DNA of 64,000 bases, taken from positions 186,001 to 250,000 of the forward strand of contig NZ_BAYB01000008.1 of the NCBI RefSeq assembly GCF_000685035.1. The letters run 5' to 3'. Origin of the DNA: Paraburkholderia ferrariae NBRC 106233. Its GTDB lineage: Bacteria > Pseudomonadota > Gammaproteobacteria > Burkholderiales > Burkholderiaceae. Shown piece by piece: positions 52,468 to 61,874 of the stretch; the stretch's first letter is position 1, and each line of letters starts with the position of its first letter. The translations under genes and the position numbers were made by a program. The notes under the pieces were generated by a model. That model was given only the letters and a program-made list of their open reading frames with translations, had not been told where the DNA came from and did not search any database.

Positions 52468-53238
52468 GTGATTCCCGAAGTCAAGGTTGACCTTACCGGC
52501 GGCGTGTTGACCCTCACGCTGTCGCGTCCCGACAAAAAGAATGCACTGACCAACGAGATGTATGGCGCCCTTGCCGATGCGATCGGGCGCGCCGAAACCA
52601 ACACGGAAATCCGCGTCGTGCTGCTGCAAGGCGACGGCGACATGTTCACGGCCGGCAACGACGTGGGTGAATTCGCTGCGCAGGGCAGCGGCGACGGCCC
52701 TGCCGAACGCCACGTGGTGCGCTTCCTCAAAGCGCTCGCGCATGCAACGGTGCCGATCGTGGCGGCCGTGCAAGGCAAGGCCGTGGGCGTCGGCACCACC
52801 CTGCTGCTGCATTGCGACCACGTGATACTGGGCGAGGACGCGCAACTCGTCACGCCGTTCGTAAATCTCGCGCTGGTGCCCGAAGCGGCGTCCAGCCTGC
52901 TGCTGCCCGCGCGCATCGGCTATGTGAGGGCGTTCTCGATGTTCGCGCTCGGCGAGCCGCTCCCGGCCCAGGCTGCGCTCGCGTGGGGACTCGCCAACTC
53001 CATCGTGCCGGTCGCGCAGTTGCACGCGCAGGCTCGCCAGATTGCCGAGACCCTCGCCGCGAAGCCGCGCGGCGCGCTGACGGCAACGAAGCGGCTGATG
53101 CGCGACGCGGAAACGCTTTCCGCACAGATGGACCGCGAAGGCGCGATCTTCGCGCAGCGACTGGCCAGCGCTGAGGCACGCGAAGCGTTTCTGGCATTTG
53201 CGCAGAAACGCAAGCCTGATTTCTCGAAGGTCGGTTGA
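52468..53238 (+). CDS. Enoyl-CoA hydratase/isomerase family protein
   Basis: 256-residue crotonase-fold enzyme. Oxyanion-hole segments: GDMFTAGNDVGEF and VQGKAVGVGTTLLLHCD. A single catalytic Glu is plausible in ALVPEAASS, and ALTNEMYGAL is as in enoyl-CoA isomerases and PaaG-like hydratases. It handles an acyl-CoA of fatty or aromatic acid breakdown; exact substrate unknown. GTG start at 52468 with AGGAGA 8 bases upstream. Two MarR-type palindromes lie in its promoter, so expression probably responds to the regulator at 54291. Confidence 0.9.
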   Translation: MIPEVKVDLTGGVLTLTLSRPDKKNALTNEMYGALADAIGRAETNTEIRVVLLQGDGDMFTAGNDVGEFAAQGSGDGPAERHVVRFLKALAHATVPIVAAVQGKAVGVGTTLLLHCDHVILGEDAQLVTPFVNLALVPEAASSLLLPARIGYVRAFSMFALGEPLPAQAALAWGLANSIVPVAQLHAQARQIAETLAAKPRGALTATKRLMRDAETLSAQMDREGAIFAQRLASAEAREAFLAFAQKRKPDFSKVG

Positions 53239-53464
53239 ACATCAGGCAGCGGGCGATATCGAACCGGTTGCCCGGCTATCGGAATCTCCATTGCGTTTAT
53301 TTGTCCGCAGGCGGTTGACCTTTACGCGGGAATCGCTACTCCGCCCGATTTCGGATTTGTCAAATTGAATGGGGGTTGAATCAAAGGGTAGCATTAAGGA
53401 ATTGAGAATTCATTCCTGTTGGGTGTAACCGTGTCGACAAGGAAACAAATGCCGCCGCGCTGAG

Positions 53465-53725
53465 TTGTCCATTGCCTTTGACGAGGACGAGCAAGCGCTG
53501 CAAATCTGCACCGTTCAGCGCGAGCCAATCGCGCGACAGATCGAATCCACGATGGTGATGCCAGGGCCCCTCGCAGATGAAAATTTCAAACTTGATGATG
53601 AATTTGCGCAAAAGATCGGCGGCCTTGTTTTCAGTCTATTGGCGGCCCATCAACCGGATCTGAAGCCATTTATCAGCGTGACGCACGATCCGAATGCGTC
53701 TGAAAGTCCGCACGATCCCGCATAA
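53465..53725 (+). CDS. Unrecognised short gene, possibly broken at its start
   Basis: 86 codons from a TTG: acidic, with a coherent composition (FDEDEQALQICTVQRE, FAQKIGGLVFSLLAAHQPDL), less GC-rich than its neighbours. No ribosome site at the TTG. An ATG at 53449 with a GGAAAC ribosome-like site runs into TGA after four codons in another frame; a single inserted base would join it to this frame, so a frameshift is possible. Not recognised. It ends 10 bases before the next gene, suggesting they belong together. Confidence 0.4.
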   Translation: MSIAFDEDEQALQICTVQREPIARQIESTMVMPGPLADENFKLDDEFAQKIGGLVFSLLAAHQPDLKPFISVTHDPNASESPHDPA

Positions 53726-53735
53726 GCACCATTTG

Positions 53736-54221
53736 ATGATTGACAATCAAAAAGCGATCAAGCAGCGTTTGTCCGTGCTTCAAGGTCTGGAGTGGAGCGG
53801 CGTGAGTCGTGCCGCAGGCATGCTCACCCTGGGTTTTGGCCCAAGGCACGAGGAAAAGAACTTCTATGGTGTTCCCAAGCAGGTCAGTGCATGGGCTCTG
53901 CATATTCAGTGCGCCTGGACGCTCAGCGAAGCGGGCAAAAGCATCGCAACCGAGGAATCGATTGCGACGCCCGACGAACAAGCCAACGCATTCATCATAT
54001 CCTTGCAGCAACTGTTGGCCCGACGCTCCCCCGTTATTGTCGAGCGCGTATCGGGCAGTTCAGAATGCGGCCTGGTCATTTCCCTGTCGCAAGCGTTCCG
54101 TTTGATCGTCGCGCCGGACGTAACATCGGATGCCGAGGACTGGCGATTCTTCGAGTCGAAACGCGACGCCGCGCATTTCATCGTCGAAGGCGCCAGGATC
54201 GATCCTCTCTCCCTGCCGTGA
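53736..54221 (+). CDS. Unrecognised protein, orphan immunity-like
   Basis: 161 residues from ATG 53736. It resembles a widespread group of small single-domain proteins with the layout GMLTLGFG ... AWALHIQCAW ... RLIVAPD ... DWRFFESKRDAAHFIVEG, often found beside polymorphic toxins; no function is established to my knowledge. Cytoplasmic, no signal peptide. No Shine-Dalgarno at the ATG; likely coupled to the preceding short gene. Lower GC bias than the flanking metabolic genes suggests recent acquisition between the hydratase gene and marR. Confidence 0.6.
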   Translation: MIDNQKAIKQRLSVLQGLEWSGVSRAAGMLTLGFGPRHEEKNFYGVPKQVSAWALHIQCAWTLSEAGKSIATEESIATPDEQANAFIISLQQLLARRSPVIVERVSGSSECGLVISLSQAFRLIVAPDVTSDAEDWRFFESKRDAAHFIVEGARIDPLSLP

Positions 54222-54290
54222 TAGCGGCATGAAGCAGAACTCAGAAGAACACTCAGATTAAATCGCCCCTGCAGGCCGGCCGAAGCAACG

Positions 54291-54719
54291 TCAAGCCTCG
54301 TCCACCGCCGGAAACTTCTCCTGCAAGCTCGCCAGCCAGCGGGCGACCACTTCGATCTCTTCTTCGCTGAAACCCTCGGTCAGCCGCGCATTCAATTCGG
54401 CGAGCCCGGACCGCGAGCGCTTCATGGCCGCGCGCCCTTCGGCGGTCAGCCAGAGCCGCGACGCGCGGCCATCGGTTTCGTCGGCATGGCGCTCGATCAG
54501 ACCGGCGCGCTCGGTGCGGTCCGCCAAACCGCTCATGCCGGGCGCGCCGACGTCGAGCGCCGCAGCCGCCTCGCTCATGAGCGCGCCGTCATGCTTCCCG
54601 AGAAAAAACAGCAGCCCGGCCTGCGAAGCGGTCACCCCCCCGAGCGCGGTGCGCGCCTGGGTCCAGCGCTGCAACCGGCGCTGCCCGACATTCAGGAGAT
54701 AGACGAGACGATGATTCAT
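54291..54719 (-). CDS. MarR-family transcriptional regulator
   Basis: 142-residue winged-helix repressor: recognition region MSEAAAALDVGAPGMSGLADRTERAG and wing RHADETDGRASRLWLTAEG, with helical ends for dimerisation. A perfect palindrome TTCGCATGCGAA lies 32 bases before its start, and two near-copies precede the enoyl-CoA hydratase gene at 52468. Both genes are thus probable targets, induced by an aromatic or fatty acyl ligand. The two genes face each other across a 1-kb segment of unrelated genes. Confidence 0.9.
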   Translation of the reverse strand: MNHRLVYLLNVGQRRLQRWTQARTALGGVTASQAGLLFFLGKHDGALMSEAAAALDVGAPGMSGLADRTERAGLIERHADETDGRASRLWLTAEGRAAMKRSRSGLAELNARLTEGFSEEEIEVVARWLASLQEKFPAVDEA

Positions 54720-54750
54720 TTCCGGCCTTTGCGTACGCCATACTATTTAT

Positions 54751-54762
54751 TTCGCATGCGAA
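54751..54762. promoter_or_regulatory. MarR operator palindrome
   Basis: Perfect 12-bp palindrome TTCGCATGCGAA in an AT-rich context (TTTAT to the left, TAATATC to the right), 32 bases upstream of the marR ATG; probably autoregulatory. Confidence 0.7.
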
Positions 54763-54811
54763 TAATATCATGGGCGATCCCGTCTCTCGCATCATGAGTC
54801 GTCGCGCAAAC

Positions 54812-54839
54812 GAAAAACCCGGCTGCGAAAGCCGGGTTC
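54812..54839 (-). terminator. Rho-independent terminator of the rhamnose transport operon
   Basis: On the minus strand AACCCGGC and GCCGGGTT (54838-54831 and 54823-54816) pair around a 7-base loop, followed by TTTCG; located 41 bases after the rhaS stop. Confidence 0.85.
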
Positions 54840-54879
54840 TCCATCGCCGCACGTTGAGCCGGCGGCCTGAGCATCTCAC

Positions 54880-55887
54880 TCAGAAGTTGAAGTTGTCGAT
54901 ATTCTGCGCGTCGAACGTGGTCGGCGGTCCGAGAATGACTTCGCCGTTCTTGCCGATGGTTCGCTTGCCCAGTTTGCCCGCATCGAACGATTCGCCCTCC
55001 TTGCCCGAGATCGTGCCCGAGGCCAGGTTCGCCGCCGCGTAAGCCGCGAGATAGCCGAGTGCGCCCGGGTCCCAAAGCTGGAACGCCTGTACGGTGCCGT
55101 TCTTCACGAACGCGCGCATCTGGTTCGGCGTGCCCAAGCCCGTCACCACCACCTTGCCCTTGCTCGACGAGGACGAGATATAGCGCGCCGCCGCCGCAAT
55201 CCCCACGGAAGTCGGCGCGACAATCGCCTTCAGGTTCGGATAGGCCTGCAGCAGCCCTTGCGTCTCGACGAAGGACTTCTGGTCGTCGTCGTTGCCATAG
55301 GCGATCTTCACGAGCTTCATCTTCGCGTATTCGGGCTTCTTCAATTCTTCCTGCATCCACTTGATCCAGGTGTTCTGATTAGTGGCATTCGGCGTGGCCG
55401 AAAGAATCGCGAACTCGCCCTCGCCGCCCATCAGCTTCGAAACCAGTTGAATCTGGCCGCGCCCGATGCTTTCCGCATCCGCCTGATTCACGAAAATTTG
55501 CCGGCCTTCGGGCGCCGTATCGGAGTCGAACGTCACGACCTTGATGCCCTGCGACATCGCTTTCTTCAGGTAAGGCACGACCGCATTCGCGTCGTTGGCC
55601 GCAATGACGATCACGTCCTGGTGCTGCGTGATGAGCGTGTTGATATACGGCACCTGCGAGGACGCACCGGCATCCGAAGGACCGACCACCTTGCCGTCGC
55701 CCTTGAACTCCTTGATCGCTTCCATGCCGCCGTTATCGGCAATCACTTCATAGGGGTTGTTGATCTGCTTCGGCACGAAAGCGATCTTCAGCCCCTCCTT
55801 GATGCCGGCCGCGTGCGCCATGCCCCCGGCGCCCAACAGCATCGCGCACAGCAACGCCGTGCCTAATTGACGTACTGGCTTGAACAT
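54880..55887 (-). CDS. rhaS: L-rhamnose ABC transporter substrate-binding protein RhaS
   Basis: 335-residue periplasmic sugar-binding protein (PBP1/LsrB-like): signal peptide ending GMAHA, then IKEGLKIAFVPKQINNPYEV, with INTLITQHQDVIVIAANDANAV and TFDSDTAPEGRQIFVNQAD. These features match the rhizobial RhaS rhamnose-binding proteins. Last gene of the operon, followed by a terminator. The start at 55887 gives the signal peptide; upstream in-frame codons are not conserved. Rhamnose specificity is inferred from the neighbouring rhamnose enzymes. Confidence 0.9.
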   Translation of the reverse strand: MFKPVRQLGTALLCAMLLGAGGMAHAAGIKEGLKIAFVPKQINNPYEVIADNGGMEAIKEFKGDGKVVGPSDAGASSQVPYINTLITQHQDVIVIAANDANAVVPYLKKAMSQGIKVVTFDSDTAPEGRQIFVNQADAESIGRGQIQLVSKLMGGEGEFAILSATPNATNQNTWIKWMQEELKKPEYAKMKLVKIAYGNDDDQKSFVETQGLLQAYPNLKAIVAPTSVGIAAAARYISSSSSKGKVVVTGLGTPNQMRAFVKNGTVQAFQLWDPGALGYLAAYAAANLASGTISGKEGESFDAGKLGKRTIGKNGEVILGPPTTFDAQNIDNFNF

Positions 55888-56016
55888 GAACGTGTCTCCT
55901 CGATGGATACCGGACACCCGTCCGGATGGTTGTCTGCGTATTGCCTTCCGATCCACTCCTGCCCTGCTGCCCGCACCCGCGTTTCATTCTCTGCACTGCC
56001 CACGCTCTCATGCCGC

Positions 56017-57024
56017 TCATACCGCCCGCGCAAGCGCGCGCCGCTCGCGCATGGTCCGCCAGCGCGCCGCGAGATTGGGAATCAGCACGGAAGCCAGCAG
56101 CAAGCCGCCGGTCACGATCGTGAGCGTTTCGCTGGAAACATCCGCAAGCGTGAGGGCATTCTTTAGCACACCTACGATCAGCAGCGACAACAGCACGCCG
56201 TACATCGACCCGCGTCCGCCAAAAATGCTGACGCCGCCGAACAGCACAGCCGCAATCACGGAGAGCTCGAAGCCTTCGCCGTTGTCGCCGCGCGCGCTGG
56301 TGAAGCGCAGTGTATAGACGATGCCTGCCAGCGCGCTCATCGCCCCCGAAATCACGAAGAGACGCAGCTTGATCTTCGCGACATCGATGCCCGAAAACGA
56401 AGCGGCCGTGCTGTTCGCGCCAATCGCGTAGAGACTGCGGCCGAACGCGGTGGCCTGCAGCAGCAGGACGAACACGACGGCGCAAGCCGCCACGATCAGG
56501 AACGGCAGCGGAATAAACGTATGCCCGAGCGTGTTCATGCCGAACGCGGTCCACGCGGGCGGGAAGTCGGCAATCGCCTGGTCGCCCAGCAGCACATACG
56601 CAAGGCCGCGAAAGAGCGCGAGCGTGCCGATCGTCACCGCCAGCGAAGGCAGGTTCAGCTTGACGATCACGAGTCCGTTGAAGAGCCCCGCAAGCGCGCC
56701 CGCCACCAGCACGAGCACCACCACGATCGGCATGGGCAACCCCAGGTGCCAGAGCAGGCCCATCAATGCGCTCGACGCGCCCAGCACCGAGGCCACGGAA
56801 AGATCGATTTCGGCGGCGACGATGATGAGCGTCATCGGCAGCGCCATCAGTGCGACTTCGCAGAGATCGGCCAGCACGTTGCTCAGGTTGTCGCCGGTGA
56901 GAAACACCGGCGACAACACGCGCCCCACCGCCAGCGAAGCAATCAGGAGCACGACCAGCAACGCCTCCCAACTGAGCGGCAACGCCGCTTTGCGCGTGAG
57001 CGGCGCGGAATCGGGTTTAGCCAT
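56017..57024 (-). CDS. rhaQ: Rhamnose ABC transporter permease RhaQ
   Basis: 335-residue RbsC-like permease with about ten membrane helices. Typical segments: MTLIIVAAEIDLSVASVLGASSALMG, the coupling loop AIGANSTAASFSGIDVAKIKLRLFV and VLFGGVSIFGGRGSMYGVLL. The start overlaps the rhaP stop by 8 bases. It partners RhaP in a heterodimeric channel. Confidence 0.9.
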   Translation of the reverse strand: MAKPDSAPLTRKAALPLSWEALLVVLLIASLAVGRVLSPVFLTGDNLSNVLADLCEVALMALPMTLIIVAAEIDLSVASVLGASSALMGLLWHLGLPMPIVVVLVLVAGALAGLFNGLVIVKLNLPSLAVTIGTLALFRGLAYVLLGDQAIADFPPAWTAFGMNTLGHTFIPLPFLIVAACAVVFVLLLQATAFGRSLYAIGANSTAASFSGIDVAKIKLRLFVISGAMSALAGIVYTLRFTSARGDNGEGFELSVIAAVLFGGVSIFGGRGSMYGVLLSLLIVGVLKNALTLADVSSETLTIVTGGLLLASVLIPNLAARWRTMRERRALARAV

Positions 57025-58075
57025 GGTCGCGTTTCCTCATCATGCGTTTGGCGACGGAGCGGGCGAGCAGCGTATCGGCGGCAATCGCGGCCACGATCAG
57101 CGCGCCCTGAATGGCCTGCTCCCAGAAGGGCGAAACATGCAGCACGACCAGCGCGATGCTGATGACGCCCAGCACGAGCGCGCCCAGCGCCGCACCGAGT
57201 ATCGTGCCCACGCCGCCCGTGATGGCGACGCTGCCCACTACCGCCGCGGCAACCACCTGCAGTTCGATGCCCTTCGCCGTGCTGGCATCCACCGTGCCGA
57301 AGCGCGCAAGCCACAGCGCGCCCGCTAGGCCCGCAATGCCGCCGGAAATCAGGAAGCCCGTCGCCACGCGCCGCTCCACGTTGATCCCCGCGAGCCGCGC
57401 GGCCTCGGGGTTCGAGCCAATGGCGTAGTACTCGCGGCCGGGACGGAACTGCTTGAGGTACACGGAAAGCCCGACCAGCAGCACCAGCGCGATCAGTGCG
57501 AGCACCGGAACGCCCGCCACGGTGCTGGTGGCGAGGCGCGAGAACGCATCGGGCAGGCTCGTCGCATTGATCTGGCCGCCATGCACCCACGCATAATCAG
57601 CACCACGAAATATATACAACGTGGAGAGCGTGGCGACCAGCGAGGGCACGCGGCCAACCGCCACGAGGAGCGCGTTGATCGCGCCCGCCGCGACCCCGAT
57701 GGCGAGCCCCGCGGCCAGCGCCACGACCACGGGCATGTGGGGAAACGCCACGTAGAGACTGCCGACCGCATAAGCGCTGATGCCGACCGTCGAACCCACG
57801 GAGAGATCGATGTGCCGCATCAGGATCACCACCGTCATGCCGGCGGTCAGCAGGCTGACGATCGAGACGTTGAGCAATACGTCGCGCAGGTTCTGCAGGT
57901 TCAGGAACTGGGGCCTGGCGATTGCCGTGCCGCCGACGATGATCAGCAGTACGATGAACAGCGTCGTCTCGCGGCTCTTCGCAATCGCCTCGGCGAATGC
58001 GCCAGTCCCGCGACGCGCGGCAGGCGCCGTCTCGTGCGCCAGCGAATGGTGAGGGGTGGTGGAATGGCGCATCAT
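57017..58075 (-). CDS. rhaP: Rhamnose ABC transporter permease RhaP
   Basis: 352-residue RbsC-like permease with a polar N-terminal extension (about 40 residues) and about ten membrane helices. Markers: [23 protein letters not shown], the coupling loop [24 protein letters not shown] and [17 protein letters not shown]. It begins ATGATG overlapping the rhaT stop. Full length. Confidence 0.9.
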   Translation of the reverse strand: MMRHSTTPHHSLAHETAPAARRGTGAFAEAIAKSRETTLFIVLLIIVGGTAIARPQFLNLQNLRDVLLNVSIVSLLTAGMTVVILMRHIDLSVGSTVGISAYAVGSLYVAFPHMPVVVALAAGLAIGVAAGAINALLVAVGRVPSLVATLSTLYIFRGADYAWVHGGQINATSLPDAFSRLATSTVAGVPVLALIALVLLVGLSVYLKQFRPGREYYAIGSNPEAARLAGINVERRVATGFLISGGIAGLAGALWLARFGTVDASTAKGIELQVVAAAVVGSVAITGGVGTILGAALGALVLGVISIALVVLHVSPFWEQAIQGALIVAAIAADTLLARSVAKRMMRKRDHG

Positions 58076-59619
58076 GCGGCGTGCCCCAGGTGAGTGGCCG
58101 CTTCGCCGAGCGCGGCGCTCATGATGCGCTCTTCGGTGGCATCGGCGCGCGCGATATCGGCGGTAATGCGGCCTTCGTGCATGACCAGCACGCGGTCGGC
58201 CATGCCCAGCACTTCAGGCAGTTCGCTCGAAATCATCAGCACCGCCATGCCCTCGCGCACGAGTTCGGCCAGCGCGCCATAGACTTCGGCCTTGGCACCC
58301 ACGTCGATGCCGCGCGTGGGTTCGTCGATGATGAGCACTTTCGGCCCCGTGGCAAGCCACTTGCCCAGCACCACCTTTTGCTGATTGCCGCCCGAAAGCG
58401 TGCCGACCGGCGCGTTCAGGTCGCCCGCCTTCAGCCGCAGGCGCGCGCCCCATTGCCCGGCCAGTTGCGTTTCCCGGGCGGCCGAAATGAGGCCGAAGCG
58501 CACGAGCCTGCCCAGCACCGTCATCGAAGCATTGCGCGCGATGGAGAGTTCGAGCGCGAGCCCCTGCTGGCGCCGGTCCTCGGGCACGAGCGCGAGCCCG
58601 GCCCGCACGGCGGCGGCGGGCTCGCCCATGGCAAGCGTCTTGCCCGCAATCTGCACCTGCCCGGCATCGCAGGCATCGATCCCGAAGATCGCGCGCGCCA
58701 CCTCGCTGCGCCCCGCGCCCACAAGCCCCGAAAGCGCGACGATTTCGCCTGCGCGCACGTCGAACGAAATGTCCTTGAACACGCCGCGGCGCGTGAGGCC
58801 GCGCACGCGCAGCATGACCTCGCCGGGCGGCACGTCCGCCTTCGGGTAGAACGTGGCGAGGTCGCGCCCCACCATCTTCGCGACGATCTCCTGGGTCGTG
58901 AGCGCCGAGGTCGGGGCGTCGAACACCTTCGCGCCGTCGCGCATGATCGTCACGTGCTGCGTGAGCGCGAAAACCTCCTCCAGCCGATGGGTGATAAAGA
59001 GCACCGCCACGCCCCGGTCGCGCAGCTTGCGCGCAATCGCAAAGAGCCGCTCGACCTCCGGCAGCGAAAGCGCCGCGGTGGGCTCGTCCATCACGAGCAC
59101 ATTCGCATTCAGCGAAAGCGCCTTGGCAATTTCGATCACCTGCTGGTCGGCAATCGAAAGGCCGCGCACGAGCCGCCCCGGCTTCAGGTCCACGCCGAGC
59201 GAAGCGAGCAGCGCCGCCACCTCGCGACGCATCGCGTCGTAGTCGATGCGGCCGAAGCGGTCGAGCGGCTGCCGGCCCATATAGATGTTCTCGGCAATCG
59301 AAAGATCGAAGAAGAGCGTGGGCTCCTGGTAGATCACGGCAATGCCCGCGTCGTGCGCCTGGGCCGGCGTGGCGAACTGGCGCTCGACGCCGTCGATGCG
59401 CAACGCCCCGCTGTCCGGGCGGTAGACGCCCGCGAGAATCTTCACGAGCGTCGATTTGCCCGCCCCGTTCTCGCCGAGGAGCGCATGCACTTCGCCCGGC
59501 CATAGCGTGAGGCTGCCGTCGATCAGCGCGCGCACGCGCCCGAACGACTTGCTCGCCTGCCGCAGTTCCAGCCGGGGCACGCCGCCGGCCGTTGCTTTCG
59601 TTTCCACTCGCGTCTCCAC
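58072..59619 (-). CDS. rhaT: Rhamnose ABC transporter ATP-binding protein RhaT
   Basis: About 515-residue double ABC ATPase of the sugar type. First domain Walker [10 protein letters not shown], signature LSIADQQ, Walker [13 protein letters not shown]; second domain has the degenerate Walker A (GLVGAGRSE) usual for these proteins, signature LSGGNQQK and Walker [12 protein letters not shown]. The start is a GTG at 59619 or 59607; upstream in-frame codons overlap the preceding lactonase gene. It should not be confused with the E. coli rhamnose-proton symporter also called RhaT. Confidence 0.9.
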   Translation of the reverse strand: METRVETKATAGGVPRLELRQASKSFGRVRALIDGSLTLWPGEVHALLGENGAGKSTLVKILAGVYRPDSGALRIDGVERQFATPAQAHDAGIAVIYQEPTLFFDLSIAENIYMGRQPLDRFGRIDYDAMRREVAALLASLGVDLKPGRLVRGLSIADQQVIEIAKALSLNANVLVMDEPTAALSLPEVERLFAIARKLRDRGVAVLFITHRLEEVFALTQHVTIMRDGAKVFDAPTSALTTQEIVAKMVGRDLATFYPKADVPPGEVMLRVRGLTRRGVFKDISFDVRAGEIVALSGLVGAGRSEVARAIFGIDACDAGQVQIAGKTLAMGEPAAAVRAGLALVPEDRRQQGLALELSIARNASMTVLGRLVRFGLISAARETQLAGQWGARLRLKAGDLNAPVGTLSGGNQQKVVLGKWLATGPKVLIIDEPTRGIDVGAKAEVYGALAELVREGMAVLMISSELPEVLGMADRVLVMHEGRITADIARADATEERIMSAALGEAATHLGHAA

Positions 59620-59629
59620 GGTGCGTGGC

Positions 59630-60538
59630 CTAGATCCGGTAAATACGCTCGGCATTGCCGCGAAAGAGCGCGGCCTTTTCATCGGGGCTCGCGCCGCGCA
59701 CGATCTGCGCATAGGCGTGCCAGAGGTCCGCGTAGCCCCCGAATTGCCGGTCCACCGGAAAATTCGAGGCGAACATCCCGCGGGCGGCGCCGAACGCGTC
59801 GATGGTCTCCAGCACGTAGGGGCGCAGGCTTTCCACGGTCCAGCTGTGATCGAACATGGCGAGCCCGCTGATCTTCACCGTCACGTTCGGGCAGGCCGCC
59901 AGCATGCGCAGGCCGTCGCGCCAGGCGCGGTAGCCCGCCACGCTGTCGCGGTCCACGAACATGCCCGCGTGATTCACGATCAGCGCAGTGCCGGGATACG
60001 CGCGCGCAAGCGCCGCGGCCTCCTCCATCTGCGAGGGATACAACTGCAGGTCGAACGAGAGGCCGTAGCGTTCGAGCAGCGCGAAATTCGCGCGCCATGC
60101 GGGCTCGCGCAGATAGTGGCGTCCCACATAGTCGTACAGCGGATCGGCGTGCACGTTGAGGATCTGGCGAATGCCGCGCGTGCGCGGGAACGCCGCATGC
60201 GCTTCGAGTACGCCCGGCGCATCGGGCGCGCCCAGATCGGCCTCGGCCACGATTGCATCGGGAAACGCGCGGGCGGCACCCGGATCGGCCAGCCCCGAGT
60301 CGGCCAGGCCCTCCAGCCAGCGCGTTTCCTCGACGGGATCGGCCGGATCGTGATTGGCCTCCACGTGCACCACTTTCAGCACGTCGATGTCGCCCGCCTC
60401 GCGCAGCAGGTCGGCCGGCAGATAGTTGAAGCGGAGTGCGCGCGCGTCGCCCACGAACGAGATGCCGGGATTCGCGAGCCACGGGTAGTGATGCGTATCG
60501 AGGTCCCAGAAGTGGACGTGCGGATCGACAACCTGCAT
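59630..60538 (-). CDS. Amidohydrolase-family sugar lactonase (COG3618 type)
   Basis: 302-residue TIM-barrel hydrolase beginning [21 protein letters not shown]7 and H9 are the metal pair, with later ligands in HVEANHD and VNHAGM and the terminal Asp in FASNFPVD. This family includes L-fuconolactonase and L-rhamnono-1,4-lactonase. Between rhamnose transport and oxidation genes it most likely opens L-rhamnono-lactone to L-rhamnonate. It sits 17 bases after the truncated mutarotase and 10 before rhaT. Confidence 0.85.
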   Translation of the reverse strand: MQVVDPHVHFWDLDTHHYPWLANPGISFVGDARALRFNYLPADLLREAGDIDVLKVVHVEANHDPADPVEETRWLEGLADSGLADPGAARAFPDAIVAEADLGAPDAPGVLEAHAAFPRTRGIRQILNVHADPLYDYVGRHYLREPAWRANFALLERYGLSFDLQLYPSQMEEAAALARAYPGTALIVNHAGMFVDRDSVAGYRAWRDGLRMLAACPNVTVKISGLAMFDHSWTVESLRPYVLETIDAFGAARGMFASNFPVDRQFGGYADLWHAYAQIVRGASPDEKAALFRGNAERIYRI

Positions 60539-60555
60539 GAGAGGCTCCCTCGCGC

Positions 60556-60738
60556 TCACGGCAAATGGAATAGCGGTACGAGCGGCGGCTGCACGGGCAC
60601 GTTGCCCTCGCCGGTCTGCATGATGTCCGCCATGAAATCCCACCATTTGCGCTTGATGGGCAGTTGGGGCAGCGCGTCCAACGTGTGATCGTCGCGCTGG
60701 CCGGGGGCGAGCACCATGCGAAACGCCAGTGTCTCCAT
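60556..60738 (-). pseudogene. rhaM: L-rhamnose mutarotase, internally deleted
   Basis: 60 residues: METLAFRMVLAPGQRDDH joins directly to TLDALPQLPIKRKWWDFMAD and ends PLVPLFHLP. Both ends are classic RhaM (about 104 residues), but some 40-50 residues in between are missing, including the conserved catalytic His near residue 22 and the central strands. The deletion keeps the frame and the GGAG ribosome site is intact. The product can hardly fold as the normal dimeric barrel, so it is called a pseudogene; an assembly error is possible. First gene of the transport operon. Confidence 0.8.
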
Positions 60739-60827
60739 GATCGTGTCTCCGTGCTGCCGCTGTTGCGTCCTCTGGTTTTCGTGGATTTCGCGGCAGTCTT
60801 CACCGACTATAATTCCCGCATCGATAG

Positions 60828-60852
60828 CCAACCAATCCGATGTTGGGATCGG
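60828..60852. promoter_or_regulatory. Inverted repeats between rhaM and the LysR gene
   Basis: CCAAC (60828-60832) and GTTGG (60842-60846) with a 9-base spacer, overlapping CCGAT (60837-60841) and ATCGG (60848-60852) with a 6-base spacer. They lie in the 140-base divergent promoter region, where a LysR regulator normally binds to control itself and the divergent operon. Confidence 0.5.
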
Positions 60853-60878
60853 GCGATACATAAACCGGATCGCACAGG

Positions 60879-61874
60879 ATGAACCATCAGACTGCCGTCG
60901 TTGCGCTCGTCAACCGGCTCAGGTTCCGGCACCTCGCCCTGCTCGTCGCACTCGACGACACCCACAACGTTCATCAGGCCGCCGACGCCATCAACGTGGC
61001 CCAGCCCAGTGCGAGCCGCATGCTGAACGACATCGAAGAGGCCTTTGGCTTCCGGCTCTTCGAGCGCAACGCGCGCGGCATGCAGCCCACCGCGCTCGGC
61101 GTCGTGACGCTCGCTTATGCGCGCCGCGCGCTTGCCGACCTCACGCGCTTTGCCGAAGACCTCGACGTGAAGCGCCGCGGCGGTCATGGTCAACTTACGG
61201 TGGGCGCGATCATGGGCGCCGCGCCCGATCTGCTCGCGCAGGCCGTGGCCGCGCTCAAGACCGAGCGGCCGCTCCTGAACGTGCGCATTCTCGGCGAAAC
61301 GAGCGACCAGGTCGTGCAGCTCCTGCATCGCCGCGAGGTCGATCTCGCGCTCGGCCGCCTCACCACGCCGCTGCAGCACAACGATTTCAGCTTCGAGCCG
61401 CTCGCGCGCGAACCCCTCGTGCTCGTGGTGCGCGCCCAGCATCCCCTTGCGCGCCGCGAACAGATCACGCTCGCCCAGTTGATGGACTGGCCCTGGGTAG
61501 TGCAGCCCATCACGAGCCCCGCGCGCGAACTGTTCGAAGGCGAGCTCGCGCGCGCCGGACTCGCCACGCCGGTCAACCTCACGGAGTCGGCCTCGATCTT
61601 CGCGACGCTGCAACTGCTCGAAAGCTTCGACGCCGTGGCCATGCTGCCCGAGTCGGTCGTGCGCGATCACGTGCGCGGGCGCCTGCTCGCCGTGCTGCCC
61701 ATCGAAATCGGCAAGAGCCTGCCGGGCTTCGGCGTGCTCACGCGCAAGGACGAGCCGCTCGCGGAGCCGGCCGAGCATTTCGTGGGCCTGCTGCGCCGCT
61801 TCTCCCAGCCGTTCGGAACGGACGATGCCGCGGTGCATGATCGTGCGCGCACGCAGGCGCTCGCGCCTCACTGA
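60879..61874 (+). CDS. LysR-family regulator of the rhamnose locus
   Basis: 331-residue LysR-type regulator: helix-turn-helix about 18-75 (NVHQAADAINVAQPSASRMLNDIEE) and effector domain about 100-315 (GQLTVGAIMGAAPDLLAQAV). Divergent from the mutarotase-lactonase-rhaTPQS operon and convergent with the dehydrogenase gene, whose 3' end it overlaps by 7 bases. Position suggests it controls the locus in response to rhamnose or an intermediate; the ligand is unproven. Confidence 0.9.
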   Translation: MNHQTAVVALVNRLRFRHLALLVALDDTHNVHQAADAINVAQPSASRMLNDIEEAFGFRLFERNARGMQPTALGVVTLAYARRALADLTRFAEDLDVKRRGGHGQLTVGAIMGAAPDLLAQAVAALKTERPLLNVRILGETSDQVVQLLHRREVDLALGRLTTPLQHNDFSFEPLAREPLVLVVRAQHPLARREQITLAQLMDWPWVVQPITSPARELFEGELARAGLATPVNLTESASIFATLQLLESFDAVAMLPESVVRDHVRGRLLAVLPIEIGKSLPGFGVLTRKDEPLAEPAEHFVGLLRRFSQPFGTDDAAVHDRARTQALAPH

